A DNA stretch of 64,000 nucleotides from positions 2,108,001 through 2,172,000 of the forward strand of contig NZ_CP059557.1 of NCBI RefSeq assembly GCF_022828475.1. Reading direction: 5' to 3'. Below the pieces are notes generated by a model. The model was not told where the DNA came from, did no database searches, and saw nothing but the letters and a program-made list of their open reading frames with translations. Positions 7,675 through 16,525 of the stretch are shown one piece after another. Numbering within the stretch: the first letter of the stretch is position 1; each line of letters opens with the position of its first letter. Both the position numbers and the translations under genes were made by a program. Source of the DNA: Saccharopolyspora gloriosae. Its GTDB lineage: Bacteria > Actinomycetota > Actinomycetes > Mycobacteriales > Pseudonocardiaceae.

Positions 7675-7748
7675 TGCCCCCGGTCAGAGTCGAACTGACA
7701 CTGTACGGATTTTGAGTCCGCCGCCTCTGCCGATTGGGCTACGGGGGC
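7675..7748 (-). tRNA. tRNA-Leu (anticodon CAA)
   Basis: A 74-base cloverleaf on the minus strand: acceptor GCCCCCG/CGGGGGC, anticodon stem GCGGA/TCCGT with loop CTCAAAA (anticodon CAA), T arm GTCAG-TTCGACT-CTGAC, discriminator A. No CCA is encoded. The variable region is short for a leucine tRNA. Its 3' end faces the accessory island (1-7,670) and its 5' side faces conserved chromosome, the usual geometry for island insertion at a tRNA 3' end. Confidence 0.88.
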
Positions 7749-7973
7749 TAGGCGAGAGACAGCTTACGGGAGTGGTGATCACCGTGCGCGGGTGGGGGTG
7801 CGGTGGCGGTGCTGGGGCGAAGCCTGCTGGTAGTGCTGGTGTGACGTGTTGGAAACCGGTGTCAGGATGGTCACCCTCCCTGGTCATCTCAGGGCGAGCG
7901 GCTGGCCGGTAAGCTGAATTTCCCCGGTGCGGGACCGCACTGGACCGTGTCAGAACTACCCCAGGAGGACCCG

Positions 7974-8585
7974 GTGACCACGCCGGCTGCCGAGGACCCA
8001 GGCGAGGCCAAGCCCGTCGAACGTCGCGTACTCGTGGCCGAGGACGAGGCGTTGATCAGGCTCGATCTGGTTGAGATGCTCAAAGAAGAGGGATACCAGG
8101 TCGTCGGTGAGGCCGGGGACGGGCAAGAAGCCGTGCGGCTGGCCGAGGAGCTGCGGCCTGACCTGGTGATCCTGGACATCAAGATGCCGAAGATGGACGG
8201 CATCGAAGCTGCTTCGAACATCGCGGGCGAGCGCATCGCGCCCGTGGTGATCCTCACCGCTTTCAGCCAGCGCGACCTGGTGGAGCGTGCGCGGGACGCG
8301 GGGGCGATGGCCTACTTGGTCAAGCCGTTCGCGAAGCGCGACCTGGTGCCCGCGGTGGAGCTCGCGGTGTCCCGGTTCACCGAGGTGCAGGCGTTGGAGG
8401 CGGAAGTCGCCGACCTCACCGAGCGGCTCGAGGCGCGCAAGACGATCGAACGCGCCAAGGGTCTGCTCATGAGCAAGCACAACCTCTCCGAGCCCGAGTC
8501 GTTCCGCTGGTTGCAGCGGACCGCGATGGACCGCCGGACCACGATGAAGGCCGTGGCCCAGGCGGTGCTCGAGAACCTGGAGTGA
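7974..8585 (+). CDS. pdtaR: ANTAR-domain response regulator (PdtaR type)
   Basis: About 203 residues from a GTG at 7974, chosen because AGGAGG lies five bases upstream; an ATG-like start 27 bases earlier has no ribosome site. The receiver domain carries the acidic pocket (VAEDEA), the phospho-acceptor Asp in LVILDIKMPKMDG and the Lys in YLVKPF. The C-terminal ANTAR domain is seen as LEARKTIERAKGLLMSKHNL and RWLQRTAMDRRTTM; ANTAR domains bind paired hairpins in nascent mRNA and prevent termination. M. tuberculosis PdtaR (Rv1626) pairs with the sensor PdtaS; no kinase is adjacent here. Position beside polA matches the mycobacterial order. Confidence 0.92.
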   Translation: MTTPAAEDPGEAKPVERRVLVAEDEALIRLDLVEMLKEEGYQVVGEAGDGQEAVRLAEELRPDLVILDIKMPKMDGIEAASNIAGERIAPVVILTAFSQRDLVERARDAGAMAYLVKPFAKRDLVPAVELAVSRFTEVQALEAEVADLTERLEARKTIERAKGLLMSKHNLSEPESFRWLQRTAMDRRTTMKAVAQAVLENLE

Positions 8586-9023
8586 TCAGCCCGCGGGCTG
8601 GTCGCGGATGACGCAGGTCAGGCGTGCCGTGCAGGTGCGCCTGCCCTGTGCATCGTTGATCACGATGTCGTAGGTCGCGGTGCTGCGGCCCCGGTGCAAC
8701 GGGGTTGCGGTGCCGGTGACCACGCCTTCCGTGGCGGAGCGGTGGTGCGTGCAGGACAGTTCCAGGCCCACCGCGATCCGGCCCTCGCCCGCGTGCAGCG
8801 CCGAAGCGACCGAGCCGATCGACTCCGCCAGCACGGCGTTCGCACCACCGTGCAGCAGTCCGTACGGCTGCTTGTTCCCCGCCACCGGCATCGTGGCGAC
8901 CACACGTTCGGGTGACCATTCGACGTATTCGATGCCCATCCGGTGCTGCAATTGCCCTGGCTCCGGGTTCAGAACCTTCGCCATCGCGTCGCTCACCGGC
9001 TGGTCGTTCTCGGTCGCCGTCAC
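8586..9023 (-). CDS. PaaI-like hotdog-fold acyl-CoA thioesterase
   Basis: 145 residues with the hotdog thioesterase signature YGLLHGGANAVLAESIGSVAS (HGG loop plus catalytic Glu region), preceded by MGIEYVEWSPERVVATMPV. Family members hydrolyse aryl- or acyl-CoA thioesters in the cytoplasm. It is convergent with the ANTAR regulator, its stop codon immediately following that gene's stop, and divergent from polA. M. tuberculosis has other small genes in this interval. Substrate cannot be told. Confidence 0.85.
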   Translation of the reverse strand: MTATENDQPVSDAMAKVLNPEPGQLQHRMGIEYVEWSPERVVATMPVAGNKQPYGLLHGGANAVLAESIGSVASALHAGEGRIAVGLELSCTHHRSATEGVVTGTATPLHRGRSTATYDIVINDAQGRRTCTARLTCVIRDQPAG

Positions 9024-9089
9024 GGTCCACCCCTCCTCGTGCCTCGCCGCACGCGCTGTCGGTGGGTCAGCCTAGACTCCCGCGACGTG

Positions 9090-11780
9090 ATGGCTTCCGA
9101 AGACCGACGTCTGCTGTTGATCGACGGCCATTCAATGGCCTATCGAGCGTTCTACGCCCTGCCGAAGGAGAACTTCCAAACCGGCACGGGCCAGCACACC
9201 AATGCGGTCTACGGCTTCACCTCGATGCTGATCAACCTGTTGCGCGATGAGCAGCCCACGCACTTCGCGGTCGCGTTCGACGTGTCCCGCAAGACCTTCC
9301 GCAGCGAGAAGTTCACCGAGTACAAGGCCAACCGCAGCGCCAGCCCGGACGAGTTCAAGGGGCAGGTGAGCCTGATCCAGGACGTGCTCGGCGCGCTGTC
9401 GGTTCCGGTGCTGAGCAAGGACAACTACGAGGCCGACGACGTCATCGCGACGCTCACCACCCAGGCCACCGGCGAAGGCTTCTCCGTCGCCATCTGTACG
9501 GGAGACCGCGACGCGCTGCAGCTGGTCACCGACAAGGTCACCGTGCTGTACCCGACGAAGGGCGTCTCCGAGCTCACCCGGTTCACGCCGCAGGCCGTCG
9601 AGGACAAGTACGGCCTCTCACCCGAGCAGTACCCGGACTTCGCCGCGCTGCGCGGCGATCCCTCGGACAACCTCCCGAAGATCCCGGGTGTCGGGGAGAA
9701 GACCGTCACCAAGTGGATTCAGCAGTTCGGTTCGCTGGCCGGGCTCATCGACCGCGCCGACGAGGTCAAGGGCAAGGCCGGTGAGGCGCTGCGGGCGAAC
9801 CTGGCCTCGGTGCAGCTCAACCGCGAACTGACCGAGCTGGAGCACGAGGTGCCGCTCGGGGTCACGCCGGACGAGCTGGCTATGGCCCAGTGGGACCGGG
9901 ACGCGGTGCACAAGTTGTTCGACGACTTGGAATTCCGGGTGCTGCGCGACCGGCTGTTCTCGACGCTGTCGGCGGCGGAACCGGAAGTGGGAGAGGGTTT
10001 CGAAGTCACGGGGGGCGCGGTCGCGCCGGGTGAACTCGCCGGGTGGCTCGACCGGCACGCCCGGGACGGGCGGCGGATCGGGCTGGCGTTCAGCGGGACC
10101 TGGACCAGCGGCGCCGGCGACCTGCAGGGCATCGCCCTCGTGAACGCCGACGGTGAGGGCACCTACGCCGACGTGACCGAACTGAGTCCGGAGGACGAGA
10201 AGGCGCTGGGGGAGTGGCTGGCCGATCCGGCGCTGCCGAAGGCCGCGCACGACGTCAAAGGCCCGCTGCACGCCCTGCGGGGCCGGGGCTGGACGCTGTC
10301 GGGACTCACCAGCGACACCGCGCTCGCCGCCTACTTGGTGCGGCCGGGGCAGCGGTCCTTCGACCTGCCCGACCTGGTGGTGCGCTACCTGCAACGGGAA
10401 CTGCGCGCCGAACAGGACGGCGGGGACGGGCAGTTGTCCCTGCTCGCCGATGAGGAGCAGGACAAGGCCGACGCCGCCAACGCGGAGCTGGTCAAGGCCC
10501 GCGCCGTGGGCGAGCTCGGCGACGCGCTCGACGCGGAACTGGACCGCATCGACAGCCGGAGCCTGCTCACCGACCTCGAGCTGCCGCTGCTCGCGGTGAT
10601 CGACGAGCTGGAGGCCGCGGGCATCGCGGTGGACTCCGATCTGCTCGACGAGCTCGGCGCGCACTTCGCGGGCCGGGTCAAGCAGGCCGCGCAGGACGCC
10701 TACGAGGTCATCGGCAAGGAGATCAACCTCGGTTCGCCGAAGCAGCTCCAAGTGGTGCTGTTCGACGAACTGGGCATGCCGAAGACGAAGCGCACCAAGA
10801 CCGGCTACACGACCGACGCGGACGCGCTGCAGGGGCTGTACGAGAAGACCGAGCACCCGTTCCTGCAGCACCTGCTGGAGCACCGCGACGCGACGCGGCT
10901 CAAGACGACCGTCGAAGGCCTGGTGAAGTCCGTCGCCGACGACGGGCGGATCCACACCACGCTGAACCAGACCATCGCGGCCACCGGGCGGCTGTCCTCG
11001 ACCGATCCGAACCTGCAGAACATCCCGATCCGCACCGAGGAAGGTCGCCGGATCCGGGAGGTGTTCGTCGTCGGCTCCGGGTACTCCGAGCTGCTGACGG
11101 CCGACTACAGCCAGATCGAAATGCGGATCATGGCCCACCTGTCCGGTGACGAGGGGCTCATCGAGGCGTTCCGGTCCGGGGAGGACCTGCACAACTTCGT
11201 TGCGTCCCAAGCGTTCGGCGTGCCGATCGACGAGGTGGACCAGGAGCTGCGGCGCCGCGTGAAAGCCATGTCCTACGGGCTGGCCTACGGGCTGTCCGCG
11301 TTCGGGCTGGCCCAGCAGCTGCGGATCTCGGCGGAGGATGCGAAGGCGCAGATGGACGCCTACTTCGCCCGTTTCGGGCGGGTGCGGGACTACCTGCACG
11401 AAGTCGTCTCCCAGGCGCGGGAGGACGGCTACACCTCGACGATCCTGGGGCGCCGCCGCTACCTGCCGGACCTGCTCAGCGACAACCGGCAGCGCCGCGA
11501 GATGGCGGAGCGGATGGCGCTCAACGCGCCGATTCAAGGCAGCGCGGCCGACATCATCAAGGTCGCGATGCTCGGTGCGCACAAGGCGCTGGGCGAGGCC
11601 GGGCTGCGGTCGCGGATGTTGCTGCAGGTGCACGACGAGTTGATCATCGAGTTGGTCGACGGGGAGCGTGCGGAGGTGGAGCGGATCGTGCGCGAGCAGA
11701 TGGGCGCGGCGTACCCGCTGGACGTGCCGCTGGAAGTGTCGGTCGGCGCGGGCCGTTCCTGGGACTCCGCCGCACACTGA
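9090..11780 (+). CDS. polA: DNA polymerase I
   Basis: 896 residues from the ATG at 9090 (MASEDRRLLLIDGHSMAYRA), the normal start; a GTG one codon earlier is also possible. Order: 5'-3' flap exonuclease (residues 1-290; ICTGDRDALQL, GDPSDNLPKIPGVGEKT), a 3'-5' exonuclease-like domain (about 310-500) lacking the usual acidic proofreading residues, as in other actinobacterial Pol I, and the polymerase (about 510-896). Polymerase motifs: A, DYSQIEMRIMAHLSGD; B, KAMSYGLAYG; C, QVHDELIIE. It fills gaps after excision repair and replaces RNA primers. The gene lies in the conserved pdtaR-polA-rpsA-coaE-uvrB neighbourhood. Confidence 0.98.
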   Translation: MASEDRRLLLIDGHSMAYRAFYALPKENFQTGTGQHTNAVYGFTSMLINLLRDEQPTHFAVAFDVSRKTFRSEKFTEYKANRSASPDEFKGQVSLIQDVLGALSVPVLSKDNYEADDVIATLTTQATGEGFSVAICTGDRDALQLVTDKVTVLYPTKGVSELTRFTPQAVEDKYGLSPEQYPDFAALRGDPSDNLPKIPGVGEKTVTKWIQQFGSLAGLIDRADEVKGKAGEALRANLASVQLNRELTELEHEVPLGVTPDELAMAQWDRDAVHKLFDDLEFRVLRDRLFSTLSAAEPEVGEGFEVTGGAVAPGELAGWLDRHARDGRRIGLAFSGTWTSGAGDLQGIALVNADGEGTYADVTELSPEDEKALGEWLADPALPKAAHDVKGPLHALRGRGWTLSGLTSDTALAAYLVRPGQRSFDLPDLVVRYLQRELRAEQDGGDGQLSLLADEEQDKADAANAELVKARAVGELGDALDAELDRIDSRSLLTDLELPLLAVIDELEAAGIAVDSDLLDELGAHFAGRVKQAAQDAYEVIGKEINLGSPKQLQVVLFDELGMPKTKRTKTGYTTDADALQGLYEKTEHPFLQHLLEHRDATRLKTTVEGLVKSVADDGRIHTTLNQTIAATGRLSSTDPNLQNIPIRTEEGRRIREVFVVGSGYSELLTADYSQIEMRIMAHLSGDEGLIEAFRSGEDLHNFVASQAFGVPIDEVDQELRRRVKAMSYGLAYGLSAFGLAQQLRISAEDAKAQMDAYFARFGRVRDYLHEVVSQAREDGYTSTILGRRRYLPDLLSDNRQRREMAERMALNAPIQGSAADIIKVAMLGAHKALGEAGLRSRMLLQVHDELIIELVDGERAEVERIVREQMGAAYPLDVPLEVSVGAGRSWDSAAH

Positions 11781-12105
11781 GAGGCACGCACACGCCCGCA
11801 TTGAGGGCCGCACGCGGAGGCAGCGGCCGGTGCGGCGAGTGTCCGATCGATCACCGGGTGTCGGCATATGCCAAGGAAACGGTCTCCGATCTGCGGAGAT
11901 TGCGGCTGGATCACAAAAACATCATTTCGTGGCGCCGTGAGCGTCTCAGCTACTGAGATGTCCGGAACGTGAACGACGCAGGCCCCCAGTTGGACCTTTC
12001 GGGTGATAGCCGGGATAGCCTGCCTACTTTGCGAAACAGCGGATGTCGACTAGCCGGCGCGTGGCGCGTACGGCAGACCCGGGACGGAGAGCCCGGAGGA
12101 GGAAA
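11781..12105. other. Non-coding gap after polA
   Basis: No gene supported. The region should contain the promoter of the VOC gene, but I see no confident -35/-10 pair. A TCTCAGCTACTGAGA palindrome occurs near 11943-11957. Confidence 0.35.
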
Positions 12106-12519
12106 ATGATCAACATCGACAGAGTGGACCACTTGGTGCTCACCGTGGCCGATGTCGATCGGGCGGCTGAGTTCTACGAGCGCATCCTCGGGATGCGCAC
12201 GGTGACCTTCCCCGGTGACCGGCGGGCCGTGAGCTTCGGGCAGCAGACCGTCAAACTGCACGCCGCCAGCGAGCTCGTGGAGCCCACCGCGACGCACCCG
12301 GTGCCGGGCTCGGCCAACCTGTGCTTCGTCACCGAACAGCCCATCAGCGAGGTGCAGGAACACCTGCGGGCCAACGACGTCCGCATCGAGGAAGGCCCGG
12401 TGGGGCGCACCGGAACCTTCGGCCCGATCACCTCGCTGTACCTGCGTGACCCCGATGGCAACCTGATCGAGGTCGCTCGTTACGACGAAGAGGCCGAGGC
12501 CGCGGCCAACGCGGAGTGA
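12106..12519 (+). CDS. VOC-superfamily (glyoxalase-like) protein
   Basis: 137 residues from the ATG at 12106, five bases after GGAGGAGG. It has the two beta-alpha-beta-beta-beta repeats of the vicinal oxygen chelate fold: VDHLVLTVADVDRAAEFYER with a metal-ligand His, VSFGQQTVKLHAAS, then TSLYLRDPDGNLIEV with a terminal Glu ligand. Such single-domain members act as glyoxalase/dioxygenase-like enzymes or drug-binding proteins; substrate not determinable. A strong terminator follows. Confidence 0.85.
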   Translation: MINIDRVDHLVLTVADVDRAAEFYERILGMRTVTFPGDRRAVSFGQQTVKLHAASELVEPTATHPVPGSANLCFVTEQPISEVQEHLRANDVRIEEGPVGRTGTFGPITSLYLRDPDGNLIEVARYDEEAEAAANAE

Positions 12520-12560
12520 TCGCGTGCGGGCCTGACACCGCCCGCACCGCGGAACGAGAA

Positions 12561-12594
12561 CGGGGCCGTCGAGCGGTGACGCTCGACGGCCCCG
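12561..12594. terminator. Bidirectional hairpin terminator
   Basis: A 14-bp perfect stem CGGGGCCGTCGAGC/GCTCGACGGCCCCG with a six-base loop, flanked by AA on the left and TTTG on the right. It separates the convergent VOC gene and YhgE operon. Confidence 0.85.
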
Positions 12595-12611
12595 TTTGTG
12601 CTCAAGAGGCC

Positions 12612-12684
12612 TTGAGAACGATCACTGCCCTGTGAGCGACGGAGCCGCTGAGCAGCGACCTGCGCAGGCCGCTTTTGAAACGAA
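12612..12684. repeat. Short copy of the dispersed palindromic element family
   Basis: Starts TGAGAACGATCACTG, contains the diagnostic GGAGCCGCTGAGCAGCGACC and ends near GGCCGCTTTTGAAA. It has the same layout as the short copy at 45489-45562 and the head of the long copy at 58424-58642. It lies just past the end of the YhgE gene. Confidence 0.5.
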
Positions 12685-12690
12685 TACCCA

Positions 12691-14757
12691 TCACAACGCC
12701 AGTTCGGGCTTGAGGCGACCTGGCGTCCACACTCGTTGCCGCCACGCGGCGATGGTGCTCAGCACCAGCCCGGCGACCAGGTAGGCGAGCAGCACCAGCG
12801 CGGAAGTGCCCGCGGTCTCCAGCCCCGGCCCGCCGTAGAGCAGGTGCCGCAGCGCGCTCACCACGTAGCTCAGCGGCAACAGCTGGTGCAGCGGGTGCAG
12901 TGGTGCGGGGATCGTCTGCCACGGGAAGGTGCCGCCTGCGGTGACCAGCTGCAGCACCAGGACGATCAGCGCGATGAACTTGCCCTTCGGCCCGAACGCC
13001 GCGTTCAGCGCGTGCACCACGGACGTGAACGCGAACGAGGTGAGCACCAGGAACCCGAGCGTCAGCCACGGGTGGGCCGGCTGCACGCCCACGCCGAACA
13101 CGACGACGAGGTGCAGCAGCACCGCCTGCGCGATGCCCACCACCGCCGCCGGGATCCATCCGCCGAGCGCCACCTTCCAGGCAGCAACACCCGCGGCGAG
13201 CGCCCGCTGCGACAGCGGCCGCATGATCAGGAACAGCACGAACCCGCCGATCCACAACGCCAGACCCATGAAGAACGGAGCCAGGCCCGCGCCGTAGGTG
13301 CCTGCCTTGACCTGCGCGTCGTTGCTCACGGCCACCGGGTCTCCGATGGTGCGCGCGGTGTTCTCCCTAGTGGCGTCGTCGAGGCTGGGGATGTCCTCGG
13401 CGCCCTTGCCGAGTTCGTCGGCCAGGGTGTGCGATCCGTCGACGAGCTGGCCCGAGCCGTTCGCGAGCCGGTGGGAGCCGTCGGCCAGCCGGTCGGCGCC
13501 GTCGGTGAGCTTGGTGGTGCCGGTGACGGCCTGTTGCTCGCCCTGGTGCAGTTGCCGGGCGCCCGAGTCCAGCTCGCCCGCGCCGTTGGCGAGAGTTCCG
13601 GCGCCGTCGTTGAGCTGTCCGATGGCGCCGGTCAACGCGGGTGTCGAGTCGGCGAGCTTGCGGTTGCCGTCGGCGACCTGCCGGGCACCGCCCGCGAGGG
13701 TGTCGAGCTGACCGATCTGGCCCTGCACCTTGTCGTTGGCGTCGTTGATGGGCTGGTTCAGCTCGTCGAGCCCGTCGAGCACCTTCTGCACGGTCGCCTC
13801 GTCGGCTCCCGTGGCGCGCAACTGCTCGGCGATGCGGGTCTTGGTCTGCTCCAAGTCGTCGACGAAGCCCTGCGAGACGTCGCCGAGCCTGCCCGCGGTG
13901 CCGGCGAGCTTCTCGTTGCCCTGTGCGACCTGTTCGGCCCCGTCGGCGAGCTTCTCCGACTGCTCCGGCAACGGCGCGGTGCGTTCCTGCAACTGCTGCA
14001 GGCCGCCGCGCAGCTGCTCGGCGCCGGAGCTGAGCCGGCCGGTGCCGTCCACGAGCCTGCCGGAACCGTCCAGCAGCGCCTGCTGCCCGTCGAGCAGCTG
14101 GTGGGCGCCGGAGGAGAGCTGCGCGGTGCCGTCCTCGGCGGTGCCGAGACCGTCCCGAAGCTCGCCCGCCCCGTCGGCGAGCTTGCCCGCGCCGTCGGCG
14201 GCCTGGATCGTCTTTTCGTGCACCGTGCCGAAGCCCATCAGCAGCTGATCGGCGGCTTCGGTGCCTGCGTCGGCGGCGACGGCTTTGCGGACCTCGCCCG
14301 CGACCTTGTCGGCGATGGTGGAGATCAAGTAGTTGTTCGTGTCGTTGGTGACCAGCCGCAGTTGCGCCTGCCGCGGCTCGAAATCTCCTGGCGACATCAG
14401 CGCGGCGGAGAAGTCACGCGGCACCACCAGCGCGAACGTGTACTTGCCCTGCGCGACGCCCTGTTCGGCGTCCTGGGAACCGGTCCGCTCCCAGTCGAAC
14501 GAGCCGGAGTTCTCCAGTTCGTCGTAGACCTTGTCCCCGGCGTCGAGTTTGCTGCCATCGTCGCGGGTGGCGCCCTCGTCGTCGACCACCACGGCGGCGG
14601 GCACCGAACCGAGCCGGTTGTACGGATCCCAGTTGGCGTAGAGGTACATCGCGCCGTACAGCAGCGGCACGAGCGTGATCGCCACCAGGGCGAGCCGGGG
14701 GAGTTTGCCGGAGGTCAGCCTGCGCAGTTCGGTCAAGGCGAGGCGGAACGTGGTCAT
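12691..14757 (-). CDS. YhgE/Pip-family ABC-2-type exporter with long periplasmic coiled coil
   Basis: 688 residues from an ATG at 14757 that overlaps the stop of the ATPase-like gene (ATGA), so the two are translationally coupled. An N-terminal membrane helix (about residues 18-37, ALVAITLVPLLYGAMYLYAN) is followed by a large extracytoplasmic region of repeated DGAxxLxxGxxxL units (about 150-440) typical of YhgE/Pip phage-receptor-like proteins, then five or six C-terminal membrane helices (about 475-680). Family members resemble MmpL-like or ABC-2 exporters; substrates are mostly unknown. The gene sits between polA and rpsA, an insertion relative to mycobacteria. Confidence 0.85.
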   Translation of the reverse strand: MTTFRLALTELRRLTSGKLPRLALVAITLVPLLYGAMYLYANWDPYNRLGSVPAAVVVDDEGATRDDGSKLDAGDKVYDELENSGSFDWERTGSQDAEQGVAQGKYTFALVVPRDFSAALMSPGDFEPRQAQLRLVTNDTNNYLISTIADKVAGEVRKAVAADAGTEAADQLLMGFGTVHEKTIQAADGAGKLADGAGELRDGLGTAEDGTAQLSSGAHQLLDGQQALLDGSGRLVDGTGRLSSGAEQLRGGLQQLQERTAPLPEQSEKLADGAEQVAQGNEKLAGTAGRLGDVSQGFVDDLEQTKTRIAEQLRATGADEATVQKVLDGLDELNQPINDANDKVQGQIGQLDTLAGGARQVADGNRKLADSTPALTGAIGQLNDGAGTLANGAGELDSGARQLHQGEQQAVTGTTKLTDGADRLADGSHRLANGSGQLVDGSHTLADELGKGAEDIPSLDDATRENTARTIGDPVAVSNDAQVKAGTYGAGLAPFFMGLALWIGGFVLFLIMRPLSQRALAAGVAAWKVALGGWIPAAVVGIAQAVLLHLVVVFGVGVQPAHPWLTLGFLVLTSFAFTSVVHALNAAFGPKGKFIALIVLVLQLVTAGGTFPWQTIPAPLHPLHQLLPLSYVVSALRHLLYGGPGLETAGTSALVLLAYLVAGLVLSTIAAWRQRVWTPGRLKPELAL

Positions 14758-15413
14758 CAGGCACCTTCTTCGGCGCGGTTGTCCGCGCCCACTCGGGCAT
14801 GGGGAACGGCGAGCCGGTCGGCGGAATGCGGGGAGCACAGCACGAGCACCGCGCGCTGCCTGCGGGCTTCCCGCCGGGCGAGCCGGTACCAGACGTGCGG
14901 GTCGCCGCCGTGGCGGTCGGGTGTGTCGAGCACCAGCGCGTCGGTGTTCTTCACCGCGCACGCCAGGTCGACGAGCAGCCGGGTCCGCTCGGCCGCGGGC
15001 AGGTTCTCCACCCGCGTCGTGGCGTGTTCGGTGAGGTCGTGGCCGGTGAGCCAGGTGCGGACGGCGGAACGGCCGGAGCGGCGTCCGGCGATGCTCAGCG
15101 CCTCGGCGACCATGGTGCGCACCGGCACGCTCGGTTCGGGTTCGGTGATGTCGGGGCCGTCGACGATCGCGACCCGGCGCCGCAGCGCCTTCGGATCGTC
15201 GGCGCCGTCGATCAGCACCCGGCCGCGGCCGGGCTTGAGCCGACCGGACAGGGCGAGGGCCAGCGCGGTGTGCCCGGAGTTCGGTTCTCCGGTCACCACC
15301 AGCAGGTCTCCGCTGCTCACGTGCAGCGAGGTGGGCGCGAGCAGGGGACTGTGCGCTCCGTTGACCTCGACTGCGTCAGCGACGATCTCCACGCGTCGTC
15401 TCGACTCCTTCAC
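14757..15413 (-). CDS. Degenerate ABC ATPase-like partner of YhgE exporter
   Basis: 218 residues with the layout of an ABC nucleotide-binding domain, but each catalytic motif is altered. The Walker A region reads GEPNSGHTALALALSG, with His where the invariant Lys should be. The signature region reads ENLPAAERTRL instead of LSGGQ. The Walker B end reads ALVLDTPDRHGG, with Thr in place of the catalytic Glu. It can hardly hydrolyse ATP in the normal way and may act as a regulatory or structural subunit. It is 12 bases after the acetyltransferase gene and overlaps the exporter start by four bases. Confidence 0.75.
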   Translation of the reverse strand: MKESRRRVEIVADAVEVNGAHSPLLAPTSLHVSSGDLLVVTGEPNSGHTALALALSGRLKPGRGRVLIDGADDPKALRRRVAIVDGPDITEPEPSVPVRTMVAEALSIAGRRSGRSAVRTWLTGHDLTEHATTRVENLPAAERTRLLVDLACAVKNTDALVLDTPDRHGGDPHVWYRLARREARRQRAVLVLCSPHSADRLAVPHARVGADNRAEEGA

Positions 15414-15425
15414 GAAGGCGGGAGA

Positions 15426-16376
15426 TCAGCGCAGCGCCGTTGCCGGGCGCATCTCCCACATCGTCCATAGTGGCCGGTAACCCTGGCGGGGCCAGAACAC
15501 CGACGACAGCGGGTTGGGCGGGTTGTAGTACAGGAAGCTGCCGAGAACGCCGGCGTTGGCGAACTCGTCGTGCGCCGTGGCCATCAGCAGCTTTCCGACG
15601 CCGCCGCCGCGGGCTCTCTCGTGCACTGACACGCAGTTCACGTAGGCCCACCGCCCGGATCGGAGCCGGTGGCCACCTGCTTGGCGGTCCGGGTCGATCC
15701 AGCCGCACTCGGCGAGCGCGATCGGTGCGCCGTCCTGTTCGGCCAGCCACACCGGGTCGCCTCCGGGGCCGCTGCCCGCGGCGAGCCGGAGACGTGCGGC
15801 GATGCGTTTGAGCTCGGCTGCGTCAGGGCGGTGCACCGATGCGCCGACCAGGGCGGCGTAGGCGTGCTCGGCGAGTGCGAGCTCGACCACGGAGTCCAGA
15901 TCGGCCGGTCCGGCGCGGCGCACCTTTACGGTACCAGACAGTTCCGTATCTACCTGGGATGGCGGTCCCGGTGGACGGATCGCCAAGCACGACAGCGGGG
16001 CGAAGCCGTGGTCCAGCAGCGCACGGGTCGCTCGCGCGTCCCGGCTCGGCCAGGTCACCACGCAGGACGAATCCTCGGCGGGAGCCTCGTGCGCGGCCAG
16101 CCAACGCCGCCACTCGCTCAGCAGGCCGTCCATGCCTTCCTGCGGGTGATCGCCGAGCAGCGGGAACAGCTCGAAGGTGTCGGTGGCCTGCCACAGGCTC
16201 TGCGTGGAGCCCTGCGGAACGTGCGTGTGCGTGACCAGTCCGGCCACGGTCGCGCCACTCGGCAACCGCGCCATCAGCGGATCGCCCTTCGGCAGCAGAT
16301 AGCGATCCGGTAGCTGCCGGTCCAGCTCGGCGAACCGGGCGCACTGCCGGTCCATCAGTTCCTGCGCGTCACCCAT
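15426..16376 (-). CDS. GNAT-family N-acetyltransferase
   Basis: 316 residues from the ATG at 16376, with AGGAGG about 11 bases upstream. The C-terminal half is a GNAT domain: VKVRRAGPADLDSVVELALA, then AYVNCVSVHERARGGGVGKLL, the acetyl-CoA-binding motif A (R/QxxGxG/A), and FLYYNPPNPLSSVFWPRQGY. The N-terminal half resembles another GNAT-like fold without a clear motif. It probably acetylates a small molecule or amine. It is the gene immediately before the ATPase/YhgE pair and may be co-transcribed. Confidence 0.82.
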   Translation of the reverse strand: MGDAQELMDRQCARFAELDRQLPDRYLLPKGDPLMARLPSGATVAGLVTHTHVPQGSTQSLWQATDTFELFPLLGDHPQEGMDGLLSEWRRWLAAHEAPAEDSSCVVTWPSRDARATRALLDHGFAPLSCLAIRPPGPPSQVDTELSGTVKVRRAGPADLDSVVELALAEHAYAALVGASVHRPDAAELKRIAARLRLAAGSGPGGDPVWLAEQDGAPIALAECGWIDPDRQAGGHRLRSGRWAYVNCVSVHERARGGGVGKLLMATAHDEFANAGVLGSFLYYNPPNPLSSVFWPRQGYRPLWTMWEMRPATALR

Positions 16377-16525
16377 GACCGCTGAACCCTCCTCCGAGCC
16401 GCCGGGCGTCCCGGATTCTGGCAGCTCCGGTGCGATCTCTGCGGCTGATTTCCCAGCGGCAGGGCTCCGGTGCACGTCAGCGATCGGGGATCGCATTTTC
16501 CCGAGGTGATCGGGGAACCGCGGAA

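Noticed and set aside
9618-11867. A 749-residue leftward open frame opposite polA
   Set aside because: Antisense shadow created by GC-rich codon bias of polA; no domain and unnatural Arg/Val/Leu/Gln composition.
12736-15480. A 914-residue rightward open frame opposite the YhgE operon
   Set aside because: Antisense shadow; the repeats come from the coiled-coil repeats of the YhgE gene.
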